From Craterostigma plantagineum (Eukaryota > Streptophyta > Magnoliopsida > Lamiales > Linderniaceae), in contig JAPQWV010000632.1 in NCBI GenBank assembly GCA_027422505.1, forward strand, positions 162,001 to 226,000: a stretch of 64,000 nucleotides of DNA, read 5' to 3'. The notes beneath the pieces were generated by a model. That model did no database searches. It saw only the letters and a list, made by a program, of their open reading frames with translations, and was not told where the DNA came from. How positions within the stretch are numbered: the first letter of the stretch is position 1; each line of letters opens with the position of its first letter. A program made the translations under genes and the position numbers. Shown here piece by piece: positions 24,101 to 33,984 of this stretch.

Positions 24101-25030
24101 CTTTCTTGTTGCACAATGCATGAGTATTACAAATTCATGGAGGTATCTCATTTATCTTAGCAACACATGCAAATTCCTTAACCTGCAAATTTTTTTTCAA
24201 TATCACCATAAAAATCAACTAATGCAATGTAGAACAAAATTGTTGACAATCGTGGAGGCAAGTTGCATGGGATACCTGCTCCTTTTCCCGCTGCAAGTAT
24301 TGCGTGTGTTGGAAACACGGCAAGGCATCAAATCAGAGTTCCTTTATGCTAATGATATCGAGACTGGCCTATGAAATGCATTCACCTTGCCCAATAAGTC
24401 AACAATACAATCAAACTGCATACCAAGATAGGCAAAGCACCAAATAATTCTGACACCTCTTCCTGAGCCATTAGACAGCATCCACTTCGTAATTTATGTG
24501 CAGCATCGATGAAGAAGTAGTATTTAAGTAAATGTTTCCTGCATAATAATAATAGAAAACAATTACAATAATATAAACATGCAACCCAAATCTTGAGCCG
24601 GCAGAATGCATGATTATTGCAGACGTGCCTATTTGGGTTTCCTGTTGCAGAATGCATGAGTATTGCAATTTCTTGCAGGAATTTTTTTGTGGTCATGTAA
24701 CAGCTGGAGTTACGACCTTTTAGTAGTAAATGAACAATACAATCAAACTGCGGACAAATATAGGCAATGCACAAAATAATTCTGACACCTCTTCATGAAC
24801 CCTTAGACAGCGTCCACTTCCTAGTTTACGTATAGCTTCACTGAAGAAGTAGTATTTAAGTAAATGTTTCTTGCATAATAACAACAACAATAATAATAGA
24901 AAACAAGTAAACTAAGATAAACATTCAACCCTAATCATGAACTTGCGGATTGCATGATTCTTGCGGACGTGTCTTTATGCGTTTCATGTTGCAGAATGCA
25001 TGAGAATTGCAATTTCCTTCACGCACAAAG
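19248..25030. repeat. 5.9-kb block, copy 2 (right end incomplete)
   Basis: It repeats copy 1 with the matching landmarks at about 19417, 20013-20060 and 21117. The second-half unit breaks off at about 25030, where Helitron 5' subterminal sequence begins. Confidence 0.85.
21117..21158. repeat. (TAA)n microsatellite, counterpart of 15186
   Basis: The same expanded TAA tract occurs in the equivalent monomer of the second 5.9-kb block. Confidence 0.85.
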
Positions 25031-25636
25031 ATAGGCAATGCATAAACTAACTCCCAGAAATGCCATGTACAATGATGTAAACGGAAAAATTAGAAGATCG
25101 GCCAACTGCATAAGAGATCTATAATTCTTGTTGCTTCAGATTATGGTTCTTCGGCACCTTTGAATTCAGCCACCAGAAAATGCCATGTACAATGATATTC
25201 TTGTTATCGATGGCGAAGAAGTTCTTGGGCTCCATTCTTACTGAGAGAGATGATGGGTCGTCTGCATTTTCTGGATACATGAAAATTCTCTATATGTGTC
25301 TATGTGTGTGTTGAGAATGGGAAAGGTCTGCTGGTTTATTACACACCCTTTGCTGTCAGGGGACTGTTCAGATTCCATATGATTAATGAACACGAATGAA
25401 TCTTGGAATACCCTCAATATAAACATTCTAAAACATCATTGAATGCTATGCCAGACTCATGACCGTTGGGATGCCGTTCTACTCAACCACAGCATGACAC
25501 GTCAGCATTTCAGACTTCGACAACAACTCGACAGTCACATGCAATGAACCTGGACACATGACAATAATCCAAAAAATAAATTAAATACTTTCCTGCACTC
25601 TGATTGGCTGAGGAGGCTTGCATTGCTGACGTGGCT
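25031..25636 (-). repeat. Helitron 5' subterminal region, inner copy
   Basis: It begins with GGCAATGCATAAAC and GAAATGCCATGTACAATGAT and ends CTGCACCAGGAGAGAAC. The outer copy at about 25965-26570 has the same order of words: GATCGGCCAACTGCATAAGA, GAAGTTCTTGGGCTCCATTC, TGACGTGGCTGCACCAGGAG. This is a direct duplication of about 0.6 kb of the 5' end that lacks the terminal TATAAAAGG leader. Confidence 0.8.
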
Positions 25637-25964
25637 GCACCAGGAGAGAACCTTTCTGCTAATAATCGAGATTGGCCTATGAAATGCATTCATCATGCCC
25701 AACAATTCAATAATACAATCAGAATGTGTACAAAAATAGGCAATGCACTAATAATTTCCGGAAATGCCAAGAAAAAAATCAGAAGATTGGCCAACTAAAT
25801 AAGAGATCTATAAATTTTTGCTGCTTCAGATTATGGTACTTCGGCACCTTTGAATTCAGCCACCTGGAAATGCCATGTACAATGATGTTAGTCATCCTGC
25901 CCAACAAATCAACAATACAATCAGAATGCGTACAAAGATAGACAATGCAAAAAATAATTCCTGT
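25637..25964. repeat. Spacer with two short pieces of the array monomer
   Basis: The words TTGGCCTATGAAATGCATTC, CATCATGCCCAACAATTC and later CATCCTGCCCAACAAATC, ACAATACAATCAGAATGCGT are array-core sequence. They are joined to GAAATGCCATGTACAATGAT, the subterminal word. The monomer is thus linked physically to the Helitron's own end. Confidence 0.75.
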
Positions 25965-26598
25965 AAATTACATGTAGAATGATGTAAAAGAAAAAATCTG
26001 ACGATCGGCCAACTGCATAAGAGATCTATAATTCTTTGCTATAGATTACGGTTCTTCGATACCTTTGAATACCTAAAAATGCCATGTACAATGATGTTCT
26101 TATTTAATCAATTGCGAAGAAGTTCTTGGGCTCCATTCTTACTGAAAGAGATGACGGGGTCGTGTGCATTTTCTGGATACATGAAAATTCTCTGTATGTG
26201 TATATGTGTGTGTTGAGAATGGGAGAGGTCTGCTGCTTTGTTACACACGCTTTGCTGTCACGGGACTGTTCAGATTCCCTATATCTTGAATGAACACGAA
26301 TGACTCTTGGAATACCCTCAATAAAAACATTCTAAAACAGCATTGAATGCTACGCAACGCTCATGACCTTTGGGATGTCGTCCTGCTCAAAAAAGGAATA
26401 AAATCAACCACAGCATGGCACGTCAGCATTTCAGACTGGACAGTAGCTCAACAGTCAAATTCAGTGCACCTGGACACACGAAAATAATTCTGAAAATAAA
26501 TAAAATACTTTGTTGCACTCTGATTGGCTGGGGAAATGCGTTGCTGACGTGGCTGCACCAGGAGAGACCCCATTCACCTTTTATATATATACAAAAGA
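25965..26598 (-). other. Helitron 5' end, outer copy
   Basis: On the minus strand the end reads TC, then TTTTGTATATATATAAAAGG, GTGAATGGGGTCTC and CAGCCAATCAGAGTGCAAC. The leader resembles plant Helitron 5' ends (TCTnnTATA, AAAAGG, AATGGGG, CCAATCAG). Plus-strand base 26599 is the first base of pararetroviral sequence. Confidence 0.7.
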
Positions 26599-26609
26599 AT
26601 TAAGAATTA

Positions 26610-28450
26610 ATCCTGATAATATAGTACATGGAATTTTTAAAAATAAAGACGAGGAAATAACCGAGTCAGAAATAGACTTTCATGTTTAATGGATTTAAAA
26701 CAAAAATTGATTTTAGCCCGGGATCACCGGCAAGAAAAGAAATTCAACAAGAATTTAATTTATCCAAATGAGAACTCTTTAGAAAATGGTTTTTTGAAAG
26801 CTTTAATAAAGAAGATAAAATTGTTATCCAAGAAAATTTTATAATGCTTTGTCAAAACGAAATGAAAAATTACCTTTTATTCCCTGGTTTTTGACCAAAT
26901 ATTTTAAGAATATGATATTTGTACTTGAATAAATTACAAACTTCCATCAGGAAAAAATTTTAATTCAATTTATCCTCCTCAAACTAGTTTCCAAATGGAA
27001 AAAGAAAATGAAATTAGATATTATAATGCTTTTCCAAAATTATTTGAAAATGATACGCTTGCAGTAACTGTTAATCATATTAATTGTCTTTCAAAACAAC
27101 AAAATTATACAAACATATACGTTATTGTTTTAGGAGAACAAATTTCTTTATTAAAGAAAAATATGGAAGAAATCTCTTTCTCTATTAATGATATAAAAAA
27201 TCATCTTCTAATGAATAAAGATAAAGATATAAGTGAAATTAAAACAGCTAATATAGCTTCTCCCATTATTCAACCTCCTCCTAAGATTGTCGATTTTAAA
27301 TTAAAATCAGTTTCTCAAATAGAAGATATGATTGAAAATAAGCTTAAAAATTTAAAGCTCAATCTTTTAAGTGATGAATTTGAAAATCAACTTAAAATTC
27401 TGATAATATACAAAATACTTTTATTGAAGAAATTAATAAATTAAGAAATTCGTCAAAATTTGCGAGTAAAGAATTCAAACTAAATATTATTACCCTAGAC
27501 CAACTCCTCAGGATGTTCTAATAGAAGAACATGATCTTACTATTAATAATTCATATAATGGTCATTGTATCTATAAATGGAATTTAGACGGTTATACTGA
27601 AAGACAAACTTTTGGTATGGTTCATAGGATGATGATGTATAGTACAGTTTGTAAAACTCAAGGGATACCGATAAAACTATTGCTCAAATGTTAGTTGCTG
27701 GTTTTACTGGTCAGTTAAAAGGTTGGTGGGATAATTATTTATCTCGACAAGACCGTGAAGATATTTCCTTACTATAAAGGAGGAAATAATACACTTATTG
27801 AAAACGCTGTTTATACGCTATGTATGAATATTGTAGATTTTACAGGCCGATGGTCTGACAATTCAGAAAATGTTAGGACTCTTCTTCAAAATCTTAGGTG
27901 TAAAACCCTTTCATCACTTAGATGGTATAAGGATACATTCCTTAGTAGAGTTATGGAATTTCATGAGTCAAATAGTACTCATTAGAAATCTAAATTTGTA
28001 GATGGTCTTCCCTTCCTTTTTGCTGAAAGGGTTAAGAAAATCCTTAGAAATGGAGAATCTAGTATGGATTATAATTCCTATACTTACGGAAGATTAATAA
28101 GAACTTGTATACAAGAAGGGTTAGCTTTATGTAATGAAATAAAGCTTAACAAACAACTTAAGAGACATTCTCTTGATGAGAAAAAACAATTAGGAGAATT
28201 CTGCAGTCAATTTGGTTTAGAAAATCCTTCTACGAGCCAACCTCGTAAAGAATATAGACCTAAAACATACTCTCCTAAAAAATATGAAAAAAGAAATCAT
28301 CGAAAATCTAAAAGAAGAGAACAAAAACTCTCAAAAGATAATAAAAATTATCAGCATAGAAATAAATTTCCTCCAATCATTTGTCGAAAATGTGGTAAAA
28401 TTGGTCACAAAGCAAAACTTGCCGGACCAAAAAGAACATTAATAATTTAG
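26610..28450 (+). pseudogene. Pararetroviral coat-protein region with CCHC knuckle, degraded
   Basis: Pieces in different frames include KENEIRYYNAFPKLF (from 26995), a Lys-rich coil (LLKKNMEEISFSINDIKNHL) and a coat-core-like region near 27540-27760 (FTGQLKGWWDNYLS). An acidic-to-basic C-terminal part (28064-28450) follows with RTCIQEGLALCNEIKLNKQL, many Lys and Arg, and the zinc knuckle ICRKCGKIGHKAKLAG. The last Cys of CX2CX4HX4C seems lost. Frames change near 27440, 27760 and 27985. In a virus this protein would form the capsid and bind the genome. The 26610-26990 part may be the end of the upstream protein domain. Confidence 0.75.
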
Positions 28451-29100
28451 ATATTGATAATGATTTCAAAGAAACATTATCAAAATTTCTTTTAGAATCT
28501 GACAGTGAAATAGATTCTTCCTCAAACGAAGAAAAGAATATTATCAAAGATATATCATCTTTAGAAGATATATCATCTTCAGAATCTGAAGAATGTCAAA
28601 AATGTCAAATAGGTCAATCTTGTTCTAAAAATTCTAAAAGTTCAGAATCTGAACCAGAAGATAATTTGTATCAAATTATATCTCAATTTCAAAAAAATGT
28701 TCTTGATAATAATCTTCTCGAAATGTTAAAAGAAACAGAAGACCCATATTTAAAAAAATCATATTATCACAAGATTAATTCAAAAAGAGGAAGAAACTTC
28801 AAGAAAAGTTATTCCTAAAACAGAACCTTATAGGATGACCGAAGTAATGAAATTACTTCAGGATAAAAATAGAAAGAATGAATCTCCTGCTAATATTAAA
28901 GATTTAACGATTGAAATTTCGAATTTAAAAGATGAAATAAAAAATTTAAAATTAAGTCATATAGATTTAGAAAGGAGATTTTCTAAATTAGAAAGGGGAA
29001 AGAAATTAAGAAATTTGAAGTTAATGACGAATTTGCTAGTACTTCTGAAAATATTCAAGACGACAACTTTCTTTCAACATTAGAAGTCATTACTTCACAA
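28451..29100 (+). pseudogene. Linker between pararetroviral coat protein and protease, degraded
   Basis: Pieces are rich in Ser, Glu and Asp (28490-28660), followed by a Lys-rich coil (28835-29030: ISNLKDEIKNLKLSHIDLER). This fits the acidic coat-protein tail and the region ahead of the protease. It is broken by stops near 28760 and 28820. Confidence 0.6.
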
Positions 29101-29106
29101 AAATGG

Positions 29107-29544
29107 TTGGTGAAAATATCACTACTTATTGATGGAAATTTTCAAAAAAAAAATCTCATAGCTCTAATTGATAGTGGAGCAGAATTAAATTGTATTCAGG
29201 AAGGAATAATTCCTACACAATATTTTCACAAAACAACTCATTCTCTTAGCTCTGCAAGTCGAGAAAAACTTCAAATAAATGATAAAATCCCTAAGGTATT
29301 TATTTGTAAAAATAAGGTCTGTATCCCTACGTCATTCTTGCTAGTTAAGAATCTTACGAACCAAGTGATTCTTGGTACTCCATTCCTTAGGAAAATATTT
29401 CCTATAAAAGACATTGATGAATATGGATTTAAAGGAAGTTTCGAAAACAAAGAAGTTTACTTTGAATTCATTACCGAACCTTTTTCAGGATTCTTAATGA
29501 AATTAAGGACTCTATCCTTATTAGAGCGAAAGAAAAACAGGTAA
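29107..29544 (+). pseudogene. Pararetroviral aspartic protease domain
   Basis: An open frame of 145 residues holds LIDSGAELNCI, the catalytic D-S-G with its hydrophobic lead. VILGTPFLRKIFPI near residue 95 is the family's second conserved strand. In the virus this domain cleaves the polyprotein. The preceding and following domains are in other frames, so it stands alone here. It could also be read as a gypsy protease, but the neighbouring RT and RNase H endings favour a pararetrovirus. Confidence 0.8.
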
Positions 29545-30600
29545 ATTACCTTAATCATGAAATCAGTATACTTACGATTGAGGATAAAATCCAAAATCCT
29601 AAGTTACAGGAAAAAAATAAATTATTACATAATGAATTTACAATGCAAATATACAACGATCTTCCTAATGCTTTTTGGGATAGAAAGAAGCATATAGTTT
29701 CTTTACCCTATGAAGATGATTTTAGTGAGAAAAATATTACCACTAAAGCTGGTCCCTGTCAAATGAATTCTGAATTATTAGAAATATGTAAAAAAGAAAT
29801 AGCTTCTCTTTTACAAAAAGAGTTAATAAAACCTTCGAAATCACCTTGGTCATGCACAGCCTTTTATGTCAATAATACGGCAGAAAAAGAAAGGGAGCAC
29901 CTAGGTTAGTTATTAATTATAAACCCCTAAACAAAGTTTTAAAATGGATTAGGTATCTTATCTCGAATAAAAAAGATCTTTTAGATCGACTATTTAATGC
30001 TATTATTTTTTCAAAATTTGATTTAAAATCGGGATTTTGGCAAATTCAAGTTGCTGAAAAAGATAAATATAAAACTGCGTTTACAGTCCCTATTGGACAA
30101 TTTGAATGGAACATTATTCCTTTTGATTTAAAAGCCTCTCCTTCTGAATTTCAAAATATTATGAACGATATTTTTATTAGTTACAGTGATTTTATTATCG
30201 ACTACATTGATGATATTTAAATCTTTTCTAAAGATATTAAAACTCATTGTAAACATCTTAATATTTTTAAGAAAATTGTTATTCAAAATGGATTAGTTAT
30301 ATCTAGCCCAAAAATGGTTTTATTTCAAACTAAAATTAGATTTTTGGGTCATACCATTGAAAAAGGAATAATCCAATTAATAGAAGTATTGAGTTTGCAT
30401 CAAAATTTCCAGATCAAATTGTAGATACGACTCAGCTTCAAAGATTTTTAGGAAGTTTAAAATATATTTCTCCTTATTACAAAAATCTTGCTATTGATAC
30501 ATCTATTTTATACGATAGACTTAAGAAAATTCCTTGTCAATGGACTAGTCACACTAAAGCAGTTAAAAAAATTAAAAATAAAGTAACTCATTTACCTTTA
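29545..30600 (+). pseudogene. Pararetroviral reverse transcriptase, interrupted
   Basis: The first part (29643-29909) has CKKEIASLLQKELIKPSKSP, the start of RT. After a frame change come VINYKPLNKVLKWIRY, FSKFDLKSGFWQIQV and FTVPIGQFEWNIIPF. The catalytic box is YIDDI followed at once by a stop (TAA at 30218-30220) where the family has a Leu codon. Beyond it are FLGHTIEKGII and LQRFLGSLKYISPYY, the thumb region. This domain would copy viral RNA into DNA; the stop right after the catalytic Asp pair and the frame changes disable it. Confidence 0.85.
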
Positions 30601-30785
30601 CTTATGCTTGCTAATTCAAATTGGCAAAAGGTTATTGAAATCGATGCCTCTGATTTAGGATATGGAGGAATTTTAAAACAAAATTCTCCAGATGATAAAA
30701 AAGAATATTTAGTTAGATTCCATTCGGGAAAATGGAATAATGCCCAGAAAAATTATGCTACTACTGCTAGAGAAGTTCTTGCTAT

Positions 30786-31491
30786 TAGGGGTGGGCAATC
30801 GGGGTCGGGTTTCGGGTACCCGACCCGACCCGATCGGGTTTTTACCCGATCGGGGGTGATAAATCGGGTTTCATCGGGTATCGGGTTAACCCGATACCCG
30901 ATGTTATATTTCGGGTCGGGTTTCGGGTAGCAATATGCTACCCGAAAAACCCGATCGGGTACCCGATCGACCCGAACAGAAAAAATTGATGTCCGAACTC
31001 TATCATACACATACCAACGCGCACACACTCAATACACACCCCAACACACACACACACCCCAACAACAAGACATCACACACACCGATACAAAATTACACAT
31101 ACCAAGGCACACCCCCCACCCACCCAAACAACAGACACACCAACACACACATCGATACACACACAAACACACACTCACTCGAGACACACAACAACGCACT
31201 AAATCGATACACATACCAACACACACACATTGAACGATACACACCGCAGACACCAAGGGTTTGAGGGTTTCGAGGATTCAACGAGAGGTGTTAAATGTTT
31301 ATCGATCTGTAAATTTTTTTTAAAAAATACCCGACCCGACCCGCGGGTACCCGACGGGTTTCGGGTACCCGATTGTCGGGTACCCGATTTTGATCGGGTC
31401 GGGGTCGGGTTTGAAAATCAATACCCGAATTTTTCGGGTACCCGACCCGAAAAACCCGATACCCGGAAAACCCGACCCGATCCCACCCCTA
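30786..31491. mobile_element. Non-autonomous hAT-like element, 706 bp, with 8-bp target duplication
   Basis: The ends are TAGGGGTGGG and CCCACCCCTA, continuing as CGGGTCGGGT / ACCCGACCCG inverted arms. The flanks are CTTGCTAT at 30778-30785 and CTTGCTAT at 31492-31499, a perfect 8-base duplication as hAT transposases make. The arms are dense in CGGGTACCCG palindromes. No transposase is encoded. Confidence 0.92.
31005..31245. repeat. CA-rich microsatellite-like stretch inside the hAT element
   Basis: Irregular CACACA, CCCCAACACA and ATCGATACACA words fill the centre of the element. The open frames over it are low-complexity artefacts. Confidence 0.75.
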
Positions 31492-31727
31492 CTTGCTATA
31501 GTTAAATGTGTTTTAAAATTTCAAGATGATTTATATAATCAAATATTTTTAATAAAAACAGATTGCCAAGCTGCAAAATTTATGTTTATGAAAGATTTTA
31601 AACATGATGTTGCAAAACAAATGTTTGCGAGATTGCAAGCTCATTTAGCTCCATTTTATTTTGAAATAATTATAAAAAAAGAAAGTGATAATAGTCTTCC
31701 AGATTTTCTAACAAGGGAATTTATTCA

Positions 31728-32795
31728 ATGAATAATTTTGCAGGAATGTCCCAATATGGGAAAAACTATCCCTCTAATAGAGGCGGTAAAGGTGGTAAGC
31801 CTATTGTTCAACAAGGCAATAGACAATTATTCAGAGAGAATCTCTATTCGTCTTCTTCAAGCAACATGAGTGCTAAAGATCGGCAAATGTTTAAAGAAAA
31901 TATAAGGAACAAGAGGCCCAAGAAGGTACGCCTTCATATGCTAAAATATTAGTAGATGAAGAAATTGATGATCAAGAATTTACTTATGAACAAAATTCAC
32001 ACAAAGAAGTTACATTTTTCTTAAGTGAAAATAATTTAAAATGGAAAGATCAGCCCTGGACCTTAATGGAAAGGTATCTTGATACAGCATCATATGCTGG
32101 AGGATATTATAAAAATCGGATGAACTATGAAAACATTCTCAAGTTCACAGAATCATGTGAATTTGACCATTTTGTCACTGGAAATCAGAAAGTTTATAAC
32201 TTCAGTAAGATCATTATTAAGAGGATTATATCTCTGAAGCTTGGGCAATTCACCAAATGAAGGATAAGGAATATTTCCATCCAAAATTAAAAGTTCCAGT
32301 TAAATTTAATTATTGGGATTATATCCAAGCTTTTCATAGAGTTTTCTTATATGAAAATATTAGAAGAAAGCATTCTTGGTGGATCAAGATATGCGCAGAA
32401 GTCTACAAGCAGGAAATTCCTACTTGGTTTTATAATTGGTGGTTATCTTACGGAGCCAAAGTTAATATTCTTAAAGAACCATTCTCAGAATTATAATATA
32501 CTAAGTGGGTCAAAGTGTCGCGAGCTCTAATAGAGGCCCAACATAATAATAAATGGATTGAAGGAATGGCTTCAATGCATTTTTATATTGAGTACAGTAT
32601 TTCATAGATTTGGAAATGGGCTCTTGAAGTTGGTCATAACCAGCAGAATATACCTTGTTTATGGAGGATTTTTATACAAAATTCTGGAAGAAAATGATCC
32701 GAATAGACGGACAAGGGGAATATGAAGGACAGCAAACAATTGATAAAATCAAAGAAAGGGTTGCTCATTACTACTTGCATATGCATGCTTTAAAC
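31728..32795 (+). pseudogene. Pararetroviral downstream ORF, function not recognised
   Basis: An ATG overlaps the polymerase stop (31728). The first frame is 74 residues with a Gly/Ser-rich start (GKNYPSNRGGKGGKP, SSSSSNMSAKDRQMFKENI). Frame changes then lead to LDTASYAGGYYKNRMNYENI and FHPKLKVPVKFNYWDYIQAF. HSWWIKICAEVYKQEIPTW follows with FYNWWLSYGA. Its position after the polymerase and the aromatic-rich motif fit the last protein of caulimovirids (inclusion-body/transactivator position), but I cannot name it firmly. The end, KFWKKMIRIDGQG onward, runs into copia sequence. Confidence 0.55.
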
Positions 32796-33984
32796 TTTAA
32801 ACATTTTAAACTTTTTCAAGTGGACGTAAAAAGTGCATTTTAAATGGTTTTATAAGTGAGGAGGTCTATGTAGAACAACCACCGGGTTTCGCTAGGCAAG
32901 ATTTTCCAAATCATATTTTCAAATTAAACAAGGCATTATATGGTTTAAAACAGGCTCCTCGGGCATGGTATGAAAGGTTAAGCAAGTTTTTGATTGACAT
33001 AGGATTTTCGACTGGAACTATTGATAATACACTTTTTATTAAGTATGAAGGTGATCGCATCATAGTGGTCCAAATCTACGTTGATGATATCATATTTGGA
33101 AGTACTAATATCATTGCGAGGAATTCTCTAAGTCTATGTAGAAGGAATTTGCGATGAGCTTGATGGGTGAGCTGAACTTTGACAATGGAACCTTTGTATC
33201 CCAGACAAAGTATAGCAAGGAATTACTGACTAAATTCAGGTTGAGCGATTTCAAAGCACTTTCCACCCCTATGCATCAGACCACCAAAATAGAGTGTGAC
33301 GAGTCAGGTACACCGGTTGATCAAACGGAATATCGAGGTATGATCAGAAGTCTTCTTTTCTTAGCTGCTAGTCGCCCTGATATTATGTTTGATGTTGGTA
33401 TGTGTAAGATATCAATCTGACCCTAGGGAATCTCACTTGACAGCAGTCAAGCGTATACTAAGATACATCAAGGGTACTGTTAATTTTGGTCTGTGGTACT
33501 CTTATGCGGATGAATTCCCATTAGGAAGATAGGAAAAGTACTAGCGTAACTTGTCAATTACTTGGAAATTCCCTGGTAACTTGGTCTAGTAGAAAGCAAA
33601 ATGTTGTCGCCCTCTCCACAACTGAAGCTGAATATATGGCCTTAGGAAAATGTTGTCAACAAGCTCTTTGGATGAAACAAACCCTTAGTGATTTTAGGTT
33701 AGGTTATGACAAAATTCCTATTATGTGTGATAGCACTAGTGCCATGTATTACTAAGAATCCCGTACATCATTCTCGTAGTAAGCATGTAGAGGTTAAACA
33801 TCATTTTATACGAGACCATGTTCGGAAGGGGAATATCAGTGTGGAATTCGTAGGAACAAATGATCAGCTTGCTGATATCTTCACGAAGCCCCTAACTGAG
33901 GCAAGATTTTGCGACATCCGTGATCGATTGGGAATCATCGAGCTAAGTATGATAAGTAAAAATCTGCCTAATTCTGCCATTTAA
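32796..33984 (+). pseudogene. copia RT C-terminal part and RNase H, broken
   Basis: The reading is FKLFQVDVKSAF then a stop, [30 protein letters not shown] and [15 protein letters not shown] (catalytic YVDD). A shifted frame gives MGELNFDNGTFVSQTKYSKE and ASRPDIMFDVGMC. RNase H follows in pieces: VKRILRYIKGTVNFGLWYS, LSTTEAEYMALGKCCQQALW (catalytic Glu region), IPIMCDSTSAM and NPVHHSRSKHVEVKHHFI. It ends with LADIFTKPLTEARFCDIRDR. There are at least five breaks (near 32840, 33140, 33410, 33520 and 33750). The protein is closest in type to the pol of the element at 59005-62417. Confidence 0.88.

Larger units (their letters stand above)
13349..25030. repeat. Large higher-order tandem array inside the Helitron
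   Basis: About 23 monomers recur, marked by AGTAGTATTTAAGTA or a close variant near 13530, 14110, 14610, 15155, 15520, 16040, 16385, 16905, 17515, 18030, 18575, 18905, 19425, 20010, 20545, 21090, 21450, 21975, 22315, 22835, 23450, 23965, 24510 and 24840. Each shares a core of about 350-400 bases. Three kinds of linker join the cores: one with CTTGCTTTAACACTTAGAA or CTTAGCAACACATGCAAATT, one with ATGAGACGATGCTTCACGAA, and a short one with AGCTGGAGTTACGACC. The linkers recur in a fixed order, giving units of about 3.4 and 2.5 kb. Short frames on both strands are by-products of the repetition. Confidence 0.92.
5698..26598 (-). mobile_element. Helitron, about 20.9 kb with nested insertion, non-autonomous
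   Basis: On the minus strand the 3' end is CTAG preceded by the hairpin CCGTGCATCGCACGG, and the base after it is T. The 5' end begins TC at 26598, then TTTTGTATATATATAAAAGG and GTGAATGGGGTCTC, the form seen in plant Helitrons. Between the ends are two remnants of the helicase C-terminus, copies of a subterminal module, a huge tandem array and a nested copia. No Rep (HUH) domain or helicase core is present, so movement would need an autonomous partner. The 5' border is less certain than the 3' one: plus-strand base 26599 is A where an AT insertion predicts T. Confidence 0.72.
30601..31731 (+). pseudogene. Pararetroviral RNase H split by a hAT element
   Basis: The first half (30604-30785) has VIEIDASDLGYGGIL and ends at REVLAI. 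After the 706-base insertion the reading continues as VKCVLKFQDDLYNQIFLIKT. It ends SLPDFLTREFIQ with a stop, the ending typical of caulimovirid polymerases. Apart from the insertion the frame looks preserved, so the hAT jump may have come fairly late in the decay. Confidence 0.85.
26599..32795 (+). mobile_element. Endogenous pararetrovirus (Caulimoviridae), decayed
   Basis: AT-rich plus-strand DNA carries the caulimovirid order: coat protein with zinc knuckle, aspartic protease, reverse transcriptase, RNase H and a further ORF. It has no integrase and no LTR. Many stops and frameshifts show an old copy. The left end is cut at the Helitron border and the right end at the Sirevirus junction. 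A hAT element splits RNase H. The genus is not assigned. Confidence 0.85.

Noticed and set aside
13880..24900. Recurrent short frames in the array, such as plus-strand MRRCFTKAYIPLQ... and minus-strand frames with Leu-rich hydrophobic stretches.
   Set aside because: They recur because the DNA is repeated. They appear on both strands, vary in length, and the Leu-rich part is translated (TAA)n-type sequence. No domain is recognisable.
13349..25030. CRISPR-like array.
   Set aside because: Repeats and linkers are hundreds of bases long and the linkers are themselves repeated; nothing fits short repeats with unique spacers, and the host is a plant.
30990..31505. Thr/His/Pro-rich and Cys-rich frames in the hAT element.
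   Set aside because: They are low-complexity translations of CA-rich DNA on both strands and carry no real gene signal.
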